A DNA stretch of 64,000 nucleotides from positions 186,001 through 250,000 of the forward strand of contig NSIV01000003.1 of NCBI GenBank assembly GCA_002633085.1, written 5' to 3'. The stretch's first letter is position 1. Each line of letters begins with the position of its first letter. The notes beneath the pieces were generated by a model. That model was given only the letters and a program-made list of their open reading frames with translations, was not told the origin of the DNA and made no database searches. Source of the DNA: Curvibacter sp. PD_MW3 (GTDB lineage Bacteria > Pseudomonadota > Gammaproteobacteria > Burkholderiales > Burkholderiaceae_C). A program made the position numbers and the translations under genes. Of this stretch, positions 1 to 9,311 are shown piece after piece.

Positions 1-1100
<1,100 letters not shown>

Positions 1101-1115
1101 GCCCGGAGAACAAGC

Positions 1116-2009
1116 ATGTCGATCTACATCAATAAAGACACCAAAGTCATCACCCAGGGCATCACCGGCAAGACCGGCCAGTTCCACACTGAAAAGTGCC
1201 AGGAATACGCCAACGGCAAGAACTGTTTTGTCGCCGGCGTGAACCCCAAGAAGGCGGGCGAGTCCATCTTCAACATCCCGATCTACGCCTCCGTCAAGGA
1301 AGCCGCCAAGCAAACCGGCGCGACTGTGAGCGTGATCTACGTGCCGCCGGCCGGTGCCGCTGACGCGATCTGGGAAGCCGTTGAGGCCGACCTGGATCTG
1401 GCGATCTGCATTACCGAAGGCATTCCGGTGCGCGACATGCTGATGGTGCGCAACAAGATGAAGGCCAAGGAAGCCGCTGGCGGCAAGAAAACCCTGCTGC
1501 TGGGCCCCAACTGCCCCGGTCTGATCACGCCTGACGAGATCAAGATCGGCATCATGCCCGGTCACATCCACCGCAAAGGTCGCATTGGTGTGGTGAGCCG
1601 TTCCGGCACGCTGACCTATGAAGCCGTGGCCATGCTGACCGAAGTGGGTCTGGGCCAGTCGACAGCCGTCGGTATCGGTGGCGACCCGATCAATGGTCTC
1701 AAGCACATCGACGTCATGAAGGCCTTCAACGACGATCCGGACACCGATGCCGTCATCATGATTGGCGAAATCGGTGGTCCCGACGAGGCTGAAGCGGCAC
1801 GCTGGTGCAAGGCCAACATGAAGAAGCCGGTGGTCGGCTTCATCGCTGGCGTGACGGCGCCTGCTGGCAAGCGCATGGGCCACGCCGGCGCGCTGATTGC
1901 CGGCGGTGCCGACACAGCCGATGCCAAGCTCGCCATCATGGAAGAGTGCGGCTTCATCGTGACACGCAACCCGTCCGAACTGGGCAAGCTGCTTAAAGCA
2001 CAGCTGTAA
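1116..2009 (+). CDS. sucD: Succinyl-CoA synthetase alpha subunit
   Basis: Alpha subunit of the TCA-cycle enzyme encoded with sucC. It binds CoA in its N-terminal Rossmann domain ([15 protein letters not shown] near residue 12) and carries the phosphorylated catalytic histidine. In [11 protein letters not shown] this is His256 by my count, matching the phosphohistidine of the E. coli enzyme. Length (297 residues) is normal for the family. The ATG is preceded by ggagaa at a 5-base distance. The gene is followed by a strong terminator-like stem-loop at 2074-2110, so the operon ends here. Confidence 0.98.
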   Translation: MSIYINKDTKVITQGITGKTGQFHTEKCQEYANGKNCFVAGVNPKKAGESIFNIPIYASVKEAAKQTGATVSVIYVPPAGAADAIWEAVEADLDLAICITEGIPVRDMLMVRNKMKAKEAAGGKKTLLLGPNCPGLITPDEIKIGIMPGHIHRKGRIGVVSRSGTLTYEAVAMLTEVGLGQSTAVGIGGDPINGLKHIDVMKAFNDDPDTDAVIMIGEIGGPDEAEAARWCKANMKKPVVGFIAGVTAPAGKRMGHAGALIAGGADTADAKLAIMEECGFIVTRNPSELGKLLKAQL

Positions 2010-2073
2010 GCAAAACTACGAATCTGCGAGGATGGCCATCAACCGCTAAACTCGCACTGTTCGGAACTCTGGG

Positions 2074-2110
2074 AGCGCTCCAGGCGAATTGTCTGGAGCG
2101 CTTCTTTCAT
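2074..2110 (+). terminator. Rho-independent-type terminator after sucCD
   Basis: A perfect 10-bp inverted repeat (2074-2083 AGCGCTCCAG, 2093-2102 CTGGAGCGCT) encloses a 9-base loop and is followed by tcttt. It sits 65 bp after the sucD stop and before the TerC gene. The T-tract is short, so termination may be partial. Confidence 0.7.
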
Positions 2111-2138
2111 ATTACAGATACAACACAGGAGAACTCGG

Positions 2139-2828
2139 ATGGAAATGCTTCAGGATGTCAATTTCTGGATTGGTCTGATGAAGATCATCTGGATCAACAT
2201 CATTCTTTCCGGTGATAACGCCGTGGTGATTGCCTTGGCAGCCCGCTCGTTGCCGCCGCATCAGCAGAAAAAGGCCATCTTGTTTGGCTCAGGCGCGGCC
2301 GTGGTGCTGCGGATTGTCCTGACCATCGTGGCTGCCAAGCTGTTGCAGCTGTCTTTCCTGCAGGTGGTGGGCGGCATGTTGCTGCTGTGGATCGGCATCC
2401 AGCTGCTCAGCGAGGAAGAAGAAGAAGGAGGCGAGGCCAAAGAGGGCGGGGGCCTGATGGCGGCGGTGCGCACAATTCTCATTGCCGATCTGGTGATGAG
2501 TCTGGACAACGTGATTGCTGTGGCCGCTGCTGCCAAGGGCAACGATGTCCTGTTGCTGCTGGGCCTGGCCATCAGCATTCCACTGGTGATTTTTGGTAGC
2601 ACGCTGATGATCAAGCTGATGGAGCGTTTTCCCATCATCGTCACGCTGGGTGCCGGCTTGATCGGCTGGGTCGGTGGCGAGACGATTGTCAGCGATGTGG
2701 CGCTCAAAGAGGTGGCTGCGGCCAATCCCTGGTTGCATTACGCCGCTGCAGCGGCTGGCGCCGCCTTTGTGGTGCTGGTGGGTCGGGCGCTGCAAAAGCG
2801 CCATGCGATCCAGCACCAGGCAGAGTAG
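2139..2828 (+). CDS. TerC family integral membrane protein (YjbE type)
   Basis: TerC-family proteins are polytopic inner-membrane proteins, several of which export Mn2+ or help load metal into secreted enzymes; the substrate here is not shown by sequence. The 229-residue protein has the family's two repeated acidic membrane motifs: SGDNAVVIALAAR (Asp26) in the first helix and MSLDNVIAVAA (Asp123) in the middle. Between the halves lies an acidic, probably cytoplasmic loop (EEEEEGGEAKEGG). The RBS aggaga is 8 bases from the ATG. Unlike the second TerC gene of this window (14537-15250), no riboswitch precedes it. It is monocistronic between two terminators. Confidence 0.9.
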   Translation: MEMLQDVNFWIGLMKIIWINIILSGDNAVVIALAARSLPPHQQKKAILFGSGAAVVLRIVLTIVAAKLLQLSFLQVVGGMLLLWIGIQLLSEEEEEGGEAKEGGGLMAAVRTILIADLVMSLDNVIAVAAAAKGNDVLLLLGLAISIPLVIFGSTLMIKLMERFPIIVTLGAGLIGWVGGETIVSDVALKEVAAANPWLHYAAAAAGAAFVVLVGRALQKRHAIQHQAE

Positions 2829-2877
2829 TCTCTGCGGTTACGCCATCCCTGAAGGGGCTGGCGTCTTGTAAGCTAGA

Positions 2878-2910
2878 GGGCAGATGCTGAGCAGCGATCT
2901 GCCCTTTTTT
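2878..2910 (+). terminator. Rho-independent terminator after the TerC gene
   Basis: An 8-bp perfect stem, GGGCAGAT (2878-2885) with ATCTGCCC (2897-2904), encloses an 11-base loop and is followed directly by TTTTTT (2905-2910). This is a canonical intrinsic terminator separating the TerC gene from the phosphatase cluster. Confidence 0.88.
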
Positions 2911-2987
2911 ATTGGCACGGACGCATTGGCCGTGGCCCTTGGGGGCGATCGGTTCGACCAGACGATGCGGATGACGGGTCCAGAACA

Positions 2988-3779
2988 ATGATTTACAAGT
3001 TTTGCAGCGAGACCAACACGGGGTTGACCCGTGCCAACAACGAAGATTCGGTGGCTTTTGATGAGTCTGCTGGCGTGGCTGTTTTGGCGGATGGCATGGG
3101 CGGCTACAACGCGGGCGAAGTCGCCAGCGGCATGACGACAGCGCTGATTAAGACGGAGCTAGGACATTGGTTGACCGAGACCCAGGGGCGGGCCAAGCCG
3201 CGGGACATTCTGCGGGCTATTGAAATATGTGTCGATAATGCCAACAAGGCTGTTTTTAATGCAGCCCAAGCCAATGCTCAGTACGCTGGGATGGGAACCA
3301 CCTTGGTGGTGGGAGTGTTTCAAGGCTGTCATTTGTTGCTGGGGCATATCGGCGATTCCCGGTGCTACCGCTTGCGTCGCGGAGAGCTGGTGCAGATGAC
3401 TCGAGATCACTCGCTGCTGCAGGAGCAGATTGATGCAGGGTTGCTGACTCCGCAGCAAGCCGCCACGTCCGTGAATAGAAACCTGGTAACGCGGGCTCTG
3501 GGCGTTGAGGAAGCGGCGTTGTTGGAGCTGACGGAGTGCGAGGTGGCTGAGGGGGACCTGTACCTCATGTGTTCTGATGGTTTGTCTGACATGGTGAGTG
3601 ATGTCCGCATCGCAGAGTTATTGGCCCAGAAGACACCACTGCCACAGCGGGCGCAAGACCTGATTCGTGCGGCGAATGAACAGGGCGGGCGGGACAATAT
3701 CACGGTGCTGCTGGCTCAGGCGGAGGCGGTGCCGGTGCCGCAAACGCGGGGGCTCGTCTCCCGATTGCTGGGAAAATAG
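2988..3779 (+). CDS. PP2C-family Ser/Thr protein phosphatase (Stp1-like)
   Basis: Soluble metal-dependent protein phosphatase removing phosphate from Ser/Thr. The PP2C metal-binding and catalytic motifs are all present: NNEDS (Glu19-Asp20), ADGMGGYNAGE (Asp35), GDSRCYRLR, CSDGLSD (Asp197) and GGRDNITVLL (Asp236). Its 263 residues contain no other domain and no membrane segment. It stands first in a same-strand group with the double-FHA protein (44 bp downstream) and the GAF-ATPase. This suggests it resets a phosphorylation signal read by the FHA protein. No Ser/Thr kinase gene is visible in this window, so the kinase must be encoded elsewhere if the circuit is real. Confidence 0.93.
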   Translation: MIYKFCSETNTGLTRANNEDSVAFDESAGVAVLADGMGGYNAGEVASGMTTALIKTELGHWLTETQGRAKPRDILRAIEICVDNANKAVFNAAQANAQYAGMGTTLVVGVFQGCHLLLGHIGDSRCYRLRRGELVQMTRDHSLLQEQIDAGLLTPQQAATSVNRNLVTRALGVEEAALLELTECEVAEGDLYLMCSDGLSDMVSDVRIAELLAQKTPLPQRAQDLIRAANEQGGRDNITVLLAQAEAVPVPQTRGLVSRLLGK

Positions 3780-3822
3780 CTGGGTAGGGTATATAGATGA
3801 TGCGTAACTGGAGGAGTCAGAC

Positions 3823-4467
3823 ATGCCGAAAATGATCGTTTCGATCGACGGTGTTGTCATCAAGGAAGTCCAAATCACCAAGGAGCGCACGACCTTGGGC
3901 CGGCGCCCCTACAACGACGTCGTGATTGATAACCTGGCGGTGAGTGGCGAGCATGCCGCTGTGCAGATGACAAGCGATGAGGTCTTTCTGGAAGATCTCA
4001 ACAGCACCAATGGCACGTATGTGAATGGCAAGGCTGTCAAGCGACAACAGCTTTTCAATGGTGACACCATAGAAGTGGGCAAGTACAAGATTCAGCTCGT
4101 GAGCGAGCCCGAGGGCGAGCGTTTCGACAAGACCATGGTGTTCAAACCGGGCATGATGATGCCGGCTGCAGCAGCGCCATCTGTCGAGCGTGCCGTGGGG
4201 AGCGAGTTGCAAGGCTGTATCCGAGTCTTGTCGGGTGCCGCCTCGGGTCGCGAGGTGCCGCTCACCAAGGTCGTGACCACAGTGGGAAAACCGGGCGTGG
4301 CGGTAGCGGCCATCACCCGGCGGCAGCACGGTTTTGTGGTCGCTCGGGTGGAAGGCGCCAACAATCCCTTGCTCAATGGCACGCCGATCGGGAATGAGCC
4401 GCTGGCACTCAAGAGCGGCGACCTGATTGAACTGGCCGGCACGCAAATGCAGTTTATCCAGACCTGA
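3823..4467 (+). CDS. Tandem FHA-domain protein
   Basis: FHA domains bind phosphothreonine peptides. The first domain (residues about 20-95) is complete: LGRRPYND (Arg27), SGEHA (Ser41, His44) and NSTNGTYVNG. The second half (about 127-214) has the same layout but is weaker: TTVGKPG replaces the GR motif, then ITRRQHG, LLNGTPIG and LKSGDLIEL. I read it as a degenerate second FHA domain that may not bind phosphate. The start follows ggagg at 3812-3816. The gene is flanked by the PP2C phosphatase and the GspE-like ATPase on the same strand with gaps of about 40 bp, so one transcript is likely. The partner phosphoprotein is unknown. Confidence 0.85.
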   Translation: MPKMIVSIDGVVIKEVQITKERTTLGRRPYNDVVIDNLAVSGEHAAVQMTSDEVFLEDLNSTNGTYVNGKAVKRQQLFNGDTIEVGKYKIQLVSEPEGERFDKTMVFKPGMMMPAAAAPSVERAVGSELQGCIRVLSGAASGREVPLTKVVTTVGKPGVAVAAITRRQHGFVVARVEGANNPLLNGTPIGNEPLALKSGDLIELAGTQMQFIQT

Positions 4468-4508
4468 CGGTCTGTTTCCCGGCCTCGCGAGTGGCAGGAG
4501 TTTGATTT

Positions 4509-6929
4509 ATGAGTGCAGTCATGAGACCTTCAGCATCGGACAAGACATCCGAGCAGGCTTTCTTCGAGTCGCAGAAACTGCCGCCCGACAAGCGTGGGGT
4601 TACGTTCGAAGTTCTTTTCTACCGGCAGCTACAACAAGTCACGGCCCGCATTCATGAAACCGAGAACATTGAGCAGATCATGCTGGAGGTCAGCCAGGAC
4701 ATCTGCAAGCTGCTCAACGCCGACCGACTGACCCTCTATGCGGTCAACGAAGATCAGAGTGCGATCGTCTCCAAGCTCAAGACCGGGCTCAGCACCAGCC
4801 GCGAACTCAAGTTGCCGATCAGTCCGCAAAGTCTGGCGGGATACGTGGCCTACAGCCGCAAGATGCTCAATCTGGCGGATGTCTATGACGACGAGGCGCT
4901 CAAGCAGATTCACCCGGCGCTGACCTTCCTCAAGGAGGTCGACAAGCGTTCGGGCTACCGGACCAAGCAGATGCTGGTGGCGCCGATCATGGAGGGGGCG
5001 TCTCTGCACGGTGTGCTGCAGGTCATCAACAACAAGAGCGACCAGACGTTTGGCGAGTTGGAGGTTGAAGGGGTGGCCCAGTTGTGCAAGACGCTGGGCA
5101 CCGCGATTCGTCAGCGGATGCAAAAATCCAATGAGGGCCAGCGCCGCAAGACGACCAAGTACGACGGCTTGGTCGCGGACGGCGTGCTGACCGACGAAGA
5201 GTTGCGGCAGTGCATCCAGGAGGCACGCGAGCAAGGCATGTCGGTCGAACATCTGCTGACAGCCAAGTACCAGATCCAGCCAGCGCAGATCGGGCCGTCG
5301 TTGGCCAAGTTCTTTGGCGTTCCCTATGAGCCCTTCAATGCCGGGCGCATCCGCTCCGAGATGCTGCATGGTCCGCTCAAGCGCGAGTTTGCCGAAGGAC
5401 AAGGCTGGATTCCGCTGGAGGAATCTCCGGAGGGGCTGGTCATCATGTGTCTGGATCCAGAGGCCACACGCGGCGCCCGTGTCGTGCCGCAAGTGTTCCC
5501 GCGCATCAACAAGTTCGCCTACCGGGTGACGACGCAAACCGAATTTGCTGAAACGTTGAATCAGGTGTTCGGCAGTGTGGACACCACGTCGATTGACCAG
5601 ATGCTGGCCGATCTGTCTTCAGCGCCGCTGGATGATGAAGGCAGCAATGACGACTCGCTGGAGTCGGCGGCGGCAGACAACGAACTGGTCAAATTCGTCA
5701 ACAAGGTCATCATCGACGCCTATCACCAGAAAGCCTCGGACATCCACATCGAACCGATGCCGGGTAAGCTCAAGACCGGGATCCGTTTCCGTATTGATGG
5801 CACGCTGATGCCCTACATCGAGGTGCCGGCGCATTTCCGCCAGGCCATGGTGACGCGCCTGAAGATCATGTGCGATCTGGATATTTCCGAGCGTCGCAAG
5901 CCGCAGGACGGCAAGATCAAGTTCAAGAAATATGGTCCGCTGGACATCGAGTTGCGGGTGGCTACCATCCCGTCGGCCGGCGGTGTCGAGGATGTGGTCA
6001 TGCGTATCCTGGCAGCGGGTGAGCCCATCCCGCTGGAAAAACTCGGCCTGACGCCGCACAACCGGGAGCGGGTGGAGGCCACGGTCAGCAAGCCTTATGG
6101 CCTGTTCTATGTCTGTGGGCCGACTGGCTCCGGCAAGACCACCACACTGCATTCCATCCTCAAGTTTCTCAACACGCCCGAGGCCAAGATCTGGACGGCC
6201 GAGGACCCGGTGGAAATCACGCAGAAAGGTCTGCGCCAGGTGCAGATCAACCGCAAGGCTGGCATCGACTTTGCGTTGATCATGCGCGCCTTTTTGCGTG
6301 CCGACCCCGACATCATCATGGTCGGCGAGTCACGCGACAAGGAGACGGTTGCCATGGGTGTGGAGGCCTCGCTGACCGGTCACCTGGTGTTCTCCACCCT
6401 GCACACCAACTCGGCGCCCGAGTCGATCACCCGTCTGCTCGACATGGGCATGGACCCGTTCAACTTTGCCGATGCGCTCCTGGGTATCCTGGCGCAGCGC
6501 CTGGCAAAGAAGCTGTGCGATTGCAAGGAGTCGTACCACCCGAACACCTCCGAGATCAACAGTTTCATTGCTGAATATGCCGAAGAGTTGCGCAATACGC
6601 CAGCGTGGAAGGCCGACTTCAGCGGCGAGGCTCAGAAGCTGTTCGAAGACTGGGTGGAGCGCTATGGCGAGAATGGCAAGCTGCGCTTTTACAAGGCGGT
6701 GGGTTGCGACAAGTGCAACAAGACCGGCTACAAGGGACGCCTGGGCCTGCACGAACTGCTGATTGCCGACGACCGCATCAAGAAGCTGGTGCAGGAGCGC
6801 GCCCGGGTGGCTGAAATTTTCGCGGCAGCGGTGGAGAGTGGCATGCGCACCCTGAAGATGGATGGCATGGAGAAAATCCTGCTGGGGCTGACAGATCTCA
6901 AGCAGGTCCGCTCGGTTTGCATCAAGTGA
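4509..6929 (+). CDS. GspE/PilB-type secretion ATPase with N-terminal GAF domain
   Basis: Hexameric AAA-type motor ATPase of the type II secretion / type IV pilus superfamily. Domain order in 806 residues: a GAF sensory domain (about 40-205, including the VAPIMEGASLHGVLQVINN stretch); a GspE N-terminal/MshEN-like segment (about 225-330, TDEELRQCIQEA and FFGVPYEPF); then the ATPase core. The core has Walker A GPTGSGKTT (Lys543), the Asp box EDPVEI, Walker B PDIIMVGES (about 601-607), the His box STLHTN, and a zinc site from Cys670/Cys672 and Cys733/Cys736. Start ATG 4509 follows ggcaggag at 8 bases. Canonical PilB lacks a GAF domain and normally sits with pilC and pilD, which are absent here. 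It lies directly upstream of pilA, so it may power or regulate pilus assembly. Confidence 0.88.
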   Translation: MSAVMRPSASDKTSEQAFFESQKLPPDKRGVTFEVLFYRQLQQVTARIHETENIEQIMLEVSQDICKLLNADRLTLYAVNEDQSAIVSKLKTGLSTSRELKLPISPQSLAGYVAYSRKMLNLADVYDDEALKQIHPALTFLKEVDKRSGYRTKQMLVAPIMEGASLHGVLQVINNKSDQTFGELEVEGVAQLCKTLGTAIRQRMQKSNEGQRRKTTKYDGLVADGVLTDEELRQCIQEAREQGMSVEHLLTAKYQIQPAQIGPSLAKFFGVPYEPFNAGRIRSEMLHGPLKREFAEGQGWIPLEESPEGLVIMCLDPEATRGARVVPQVFPRINKFAYRVTTQTEFAETLNQVFGSVDTTSIDQMLADLSSAPLDDEGSNDDSLESAAADNELVKFVNKVIIDAYHQKASDIHIEPMPGKLKTGIRFRIDGTLMPYIEVPAHFRQAMVTRLKIMCDLDISERRKPQDGKIKFKKYGPLDIELRVATIPSAGGVEDVVMRILAAGEPIPLEKLGLTPHNRERVEATVSKPYGLFYVCGPTGSGKTTTLHSILKFLNTPEAKIWTAEDPVEITQKGLRQVQINRKAGIDFALIMRAFLRADPDIIMVGESRDKETVAMGVEASLTGHLVFSTLHTNSAPESITRLLDMGMDPFNFADALLGILAQRLAKKLCDCKESYHPNTSEINSFIAEYAEELRNTPAWKADFSGEAQKLFEDWVERYGENGKLRFYKAVGCDKCNKTGYKGRLGLHELLIADDRIKKLVQERARVAEIFAAAVESGMRTLKMDGMEKILLGLTDLKQVRSVCIK

Positions 6930-6937
6930 CAGGATTG

Positions 6938-6976
6938 GGTTGACAAATTTGTCGTTGTGCGCGGCGGGTTGACAAA
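6938..6976 (+). promoter_or_regulatory. Putative upstream activator sites (PilR-like) for pilA
   Basis: A direct repeat GGTTGACAAA occurs at 6938-6947 and 6967-6976. The first copy continues into a perfect 12-bp palindrome GACAAATTTGTC (6942-6953). These lie about 70-110 bp upstream of the sigma-54 promoter, the usual distance for enhancer-binding proteins. The TGTC/GACA half-sites resemble what I recall of PilR boxes in Pseudomonas. PilR is not encoded in the window; the assignment is inference. Confidence 0.5.
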
Positions 6977-7045
6977 AATGCGCTATTAAAGTGCGGGAAA
7001 TAATAAAAATCACCGAGAAATTCGGAAAATTCACTCTAAAACCAC

Positions 7046-7063
7046 TTGGCACACAATCTGCTC
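7046..7063 (+). promoter_or_regulatory. Sigma-54 (RpoN) promoter of pilA
   Basis: The sequence ttggcacacaatctgctc has the invariant GG (7048-7049) and GC (7060-7061) separated by exactly 10 bases, as required for the -24/-12 sigma-54 promoter (TGGCAC-N5-TTGCW). The predicted transcript starts near 7073, leaving a leader of about 40 bases with the RBS aggaga at 7104-7109. RpoN control of pilA is known from Pseudomonas and Neisseria-type systems. Confidence 0.85.
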
Positions 7064-7114
7064 AATAAGCCACTCAATGATTTTGTTGTCATGCCTTTAA
7101 TCTAGGAGATTTCT

Positions 7115-7600
7115 ATGAAGCGTACTTTGCAAAAGGGTTTCACCCTGATCGAGTTGATGATCGTTGTGGCCATCATCGGTATTCTGGCTGCCGTCGCTCT
7201 GCCGGCGTATCAGGACTACACCGTTCGTGCTCGCATGTCGGAAGTGATTCTGGCGGCCTCACAGTGCCGTACCAGCATTACTGAAACCGTCCAAACCGCG
7301 GCGGCAGCTTCGGCATTCCAGGCCGGCGGCTGGGGTTGTGAGTCGGCATCGGCCACTACCCAATTTGTTGCCGCCGTTCGAACCAACGCAGGTGGTGCGA
7401 TTCAGGTTCAAAGCCAAGTGCCTGGTGCATTGGGCAACATCAACTTGGGGCCCGTCGTTGCCGGTGGCGCTGGTATCACACCTGGCGGCAATATCAGCGG
7501 CTGGCTGTGTGGTCCCGCCACAACCGGTGGTGTGAATCCTCGTTTCCTGCCTGGCTCTTGCCGTGACACGACGGTGGGTGCGTTGACCGGCTTCCAATAA
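7115..7600 (+). CDS. pilA: Type IV major pilin (PilA-like prepilin)
   Basis: Structural subunit of type IV pili, exported to the inner membrane, cleaved and methylated by PilD, then polymerised. The prepilin leader MKRTLQKG ends at Gly8; the mature protein would start [22 protein letters not shown], with the conserved Glu at mature position 5 (Glu13). The hydrophobic N-terminal helix is textbook. The 161-residue precursor has four cysteines (51, 75, 132, 149), enough for two disulfides, and a Gly/Ala/Ser/Thr-rich globular domain suited to O-glycosylation. Two ligase genes follow it. It is transcribed from a sigma-54 promoter and ends in a strong terminator, so it can be expressed far above its neighbours. 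Confidence 0.95.
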   Translation: MKRTLQKGFTLIELMIVVAIIGILAAVALPAYQDYTVRARMSEVILAASQCRTSITETVQTAAAASAFQAGGWGCESASATTQFVAAVRTNAGGAIQVQSQVPGALGNINLGPVVAGGAGITPGGNISGWLCGPATTGGVNPRFLPGSCRDTTVGALTGFQ

Positions 7601-7616
7601 TCTGAACTGACTCAGG

Positions 7617-7646
7617 AAAACAGGGCCTCGTGGCCCTGTTTTTTTT
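7617..7646 (+). terminator. Rho-independent terminator after pilA
   Basis: The stem AACAGGGCC / GGCCCTGTT (7619-7627 with 7632-7640) has a four-base TCGT loop, and the run of T continues to 7646. The next start codon (7647) abuts the T-tract, so the first ligase gene lies immediately behind the pilA terminator and is probably reached only by read-through. Confidence 0.9.
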
Positions 7647-9311
7647 ATGATGGTCTACACGTTGCCACTGTTTGTCCTGTTGTTCAGCTTTTTGGTGTCA
7701 GAGCATTTCCCGCCGTGGACGGCCTACCACACAGAGGTACCAGCCTTTGCCTCCGTGGTGCTGGCGTTGGTGCTGTGCTGGCGTGCAGCATCAAGGCGAG
7801 TGCCACTGGCAAGCGTTGCGCTTCCAATAGGCCTGTTGGTTCTGAGTGTGCTGCTGCAGTTGGCGTTAGGTCAGCTGAGTTATGTCGGCGATGCTTGGGT
7901 CGTCGTGGCCTATCTGTTGGCTTTCCTGGCGGCCGCGTGGTGGGGGCAACAGTGGGCCGAGAAGATAAGGCCACAGCAGCTTGTGTTCGGGATCGCCGTG
8001 TTCCTGCTGCTCGCCGGTATGTTGGTTGAGTTTCAAATGCTGGCCCAGTGGCTACAGGTTGAAGCTCGTTTTGGCGGCTGGGTGATCGATAAGCCGCCGC
8101 ATGGCAGACCCTACGGTAACCTTGGGCAGCCTAATCAGGCGGCAACTTTGCTGGTCATGGCCTCAGTGGCGCTGATCCTGCTTCAGGAACTTGGCAAGGT
8201 GCGCCGTCGTGTGGCTTGGCCGGCGTTGCTGTTCCTGGCTTGGGGTATCGTATTGACTCAATCGCGTACGGCCCTGCTTTCGTCCTTTCTGTTGTCTTTG
8301 GGTCTGCTGGCGACAGCGCCGGCTCATTGGTCGCGTGCGAAGGCTAGCATCGTGATTTGGATGGCTGGAATCATGGTTGGCACAGGGCTGTTGCAAATCA
8401 TGCCATGGGGGGACACCAGTGCAACTGCAACTAGCCTAACTTCAGTGGGCTTGCGGCCGCTAATGTGGCGGCAGCTCTTGGCAGCATTGACTGAAAGTCC
8501 GTGGGTTGGCTGGGGCTGGTTGCAGATCGCCTCGGCGCAGCAGGCAGGCGCGTTGCTGGTGCCAGGTGTGGAGCAGACCAACTATGCCCATAACGCCATT
8601 CTGGATCTGTTGCTTGTGGTTGGCATTCCGGCTGGCGGGGCCTTTTTGCTGTGGCTGCTGCTGACATGTTGGCGCTATGCATTACGCATATTGGCCCACG
8701 AAGGTGCCCTGTCATTGGCTTATGTGCTGGTGCCGTTTCTGGTGCATTCGATGCTGGAGTTCCCGCACGCCTATGCTTATTATTTGGTTTTAGTGGGGGT
8801 CATCCTTGGTGCGATGGAGCAGTGGACACGTGTCCCAAGTGGCAGACGGATCGTCATGCCGCGTGTAGTTCTTGGTGTGCTGGCTGTGAGTTTGACGGTG
8901 TTGTACCTGAGCTTGGCGATGGACTATGCAGGGGTTGAAGAGGATTTTCGGGTCAACCGGTTCGAGAACCGCAGGCTGGGGAGTACACCGGTCGATTACA
9001 GGCCACCGAAAGCGCGGCTGCTGACGCAATATGGCGAATTGCTGGCGGCGATGCGTCTGCGGGCTGTCCCTGACATGCAGCCGGAGGATTTGGCTTTGCT
9101 GCAGCGGGTCTCACAGCGATTCTCCTGGGCGCCACTTTATTTCAGAACGGCGTTGGCGCTGGGACTCAATGGACAAGCAGAATTGGCGCAGGCACAACTC
9201 AATAAGATCAAGGCCATGTATACCGCAGAAATCTACGACGACGCTCGAGACAACTGGCTGCGAATGCAGCGGGAACAATATCCGCAATTGGCTCGCATCG
9301 CCTTGCCATGA
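7647..9311 (+). CDS. PglL/TfpO-type O-oligosaccharyltransferase (Wzy/WaaL superfamily), copy 1
   Basis: Polytopic inner-membrane ligase that transfers lipid-linked glycans to pilin or other exported proteins. The 554-residue protein has about ten or more hydrophobic segments. It carries the PglL-type signature GRPYGNLGQPNQAATLL (from residue 153), the SRTALL motif, the Wzy_C-like region ESPWVGWGWLQIA, and the catalytic-type histidine in YAHNAILDLL (His315). A soluble C-terminal tail (from about 425) is typical of PglL-like enzymes. ATG 7647 directly follows the pilA terminator and has no good RBS; the next ATG (7650) is equally possible. Its stop overlaps the start of copy 2 by 4 bases (ATGA). 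The position behind pilA argues for pilin glycosylation, but an O-antigen role cannot be excluded. Confidence 0.85.
   Translation: MMVYTLPLFVLLFSFLVSEHFPPWTAYHTEVPAFASVVLALVLCWRAASRRVPLASVALPIGLLVLSVLLQLALGQLSYVGDAWVVVAYLLAFLAAAWWGQQWAEKIRPQQLVFGIAVFLLLAGMLVEFQMLAQWLQVEARFGGWVIDKPPHGRPYGNLGQPNQAATLLVMASVALILLQELGKVRRRVAWPALLFLAWGIVLTQSRTALLSSFLLSLGLLATAPAHWSRAKASIVIWMAGIMVGTGLLQIMPWGDTSATATSLTSVGLRPLMWRQLLAALTESPWVGWGWLQIASAQQAGALLVPGVEQTNYAHNAILDLLLVVGIPAGGAFLLWLLLTCWRYALRILAHEGALSLAYVLVPFLVHSMLEFPHAYAYYLVLVGVILGAMEQWTRVPSGRRIVMPRVVLGVLAVSLTVLYLSLAMDYAGVEEDFRVNRFENRRLGSTPVDYRPPKARLLTQYGELLAAMRLRAVPDMQPEDLALLQRVSQRFSWAPLYFRTALALGLNGQAELAQAQLNKIKAMYTAEIYDDARDNWLRMQREQYPQLARIALP

Noticed and set aside
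2010-2138. A second yybP-ykoY riboswitch before the first TerC gene
   Set aside because: None of the conserved blocks (GGGGAGTAGC, GTCGTCA) are present; the spacer holds only a terminator hairpin and an RBS.
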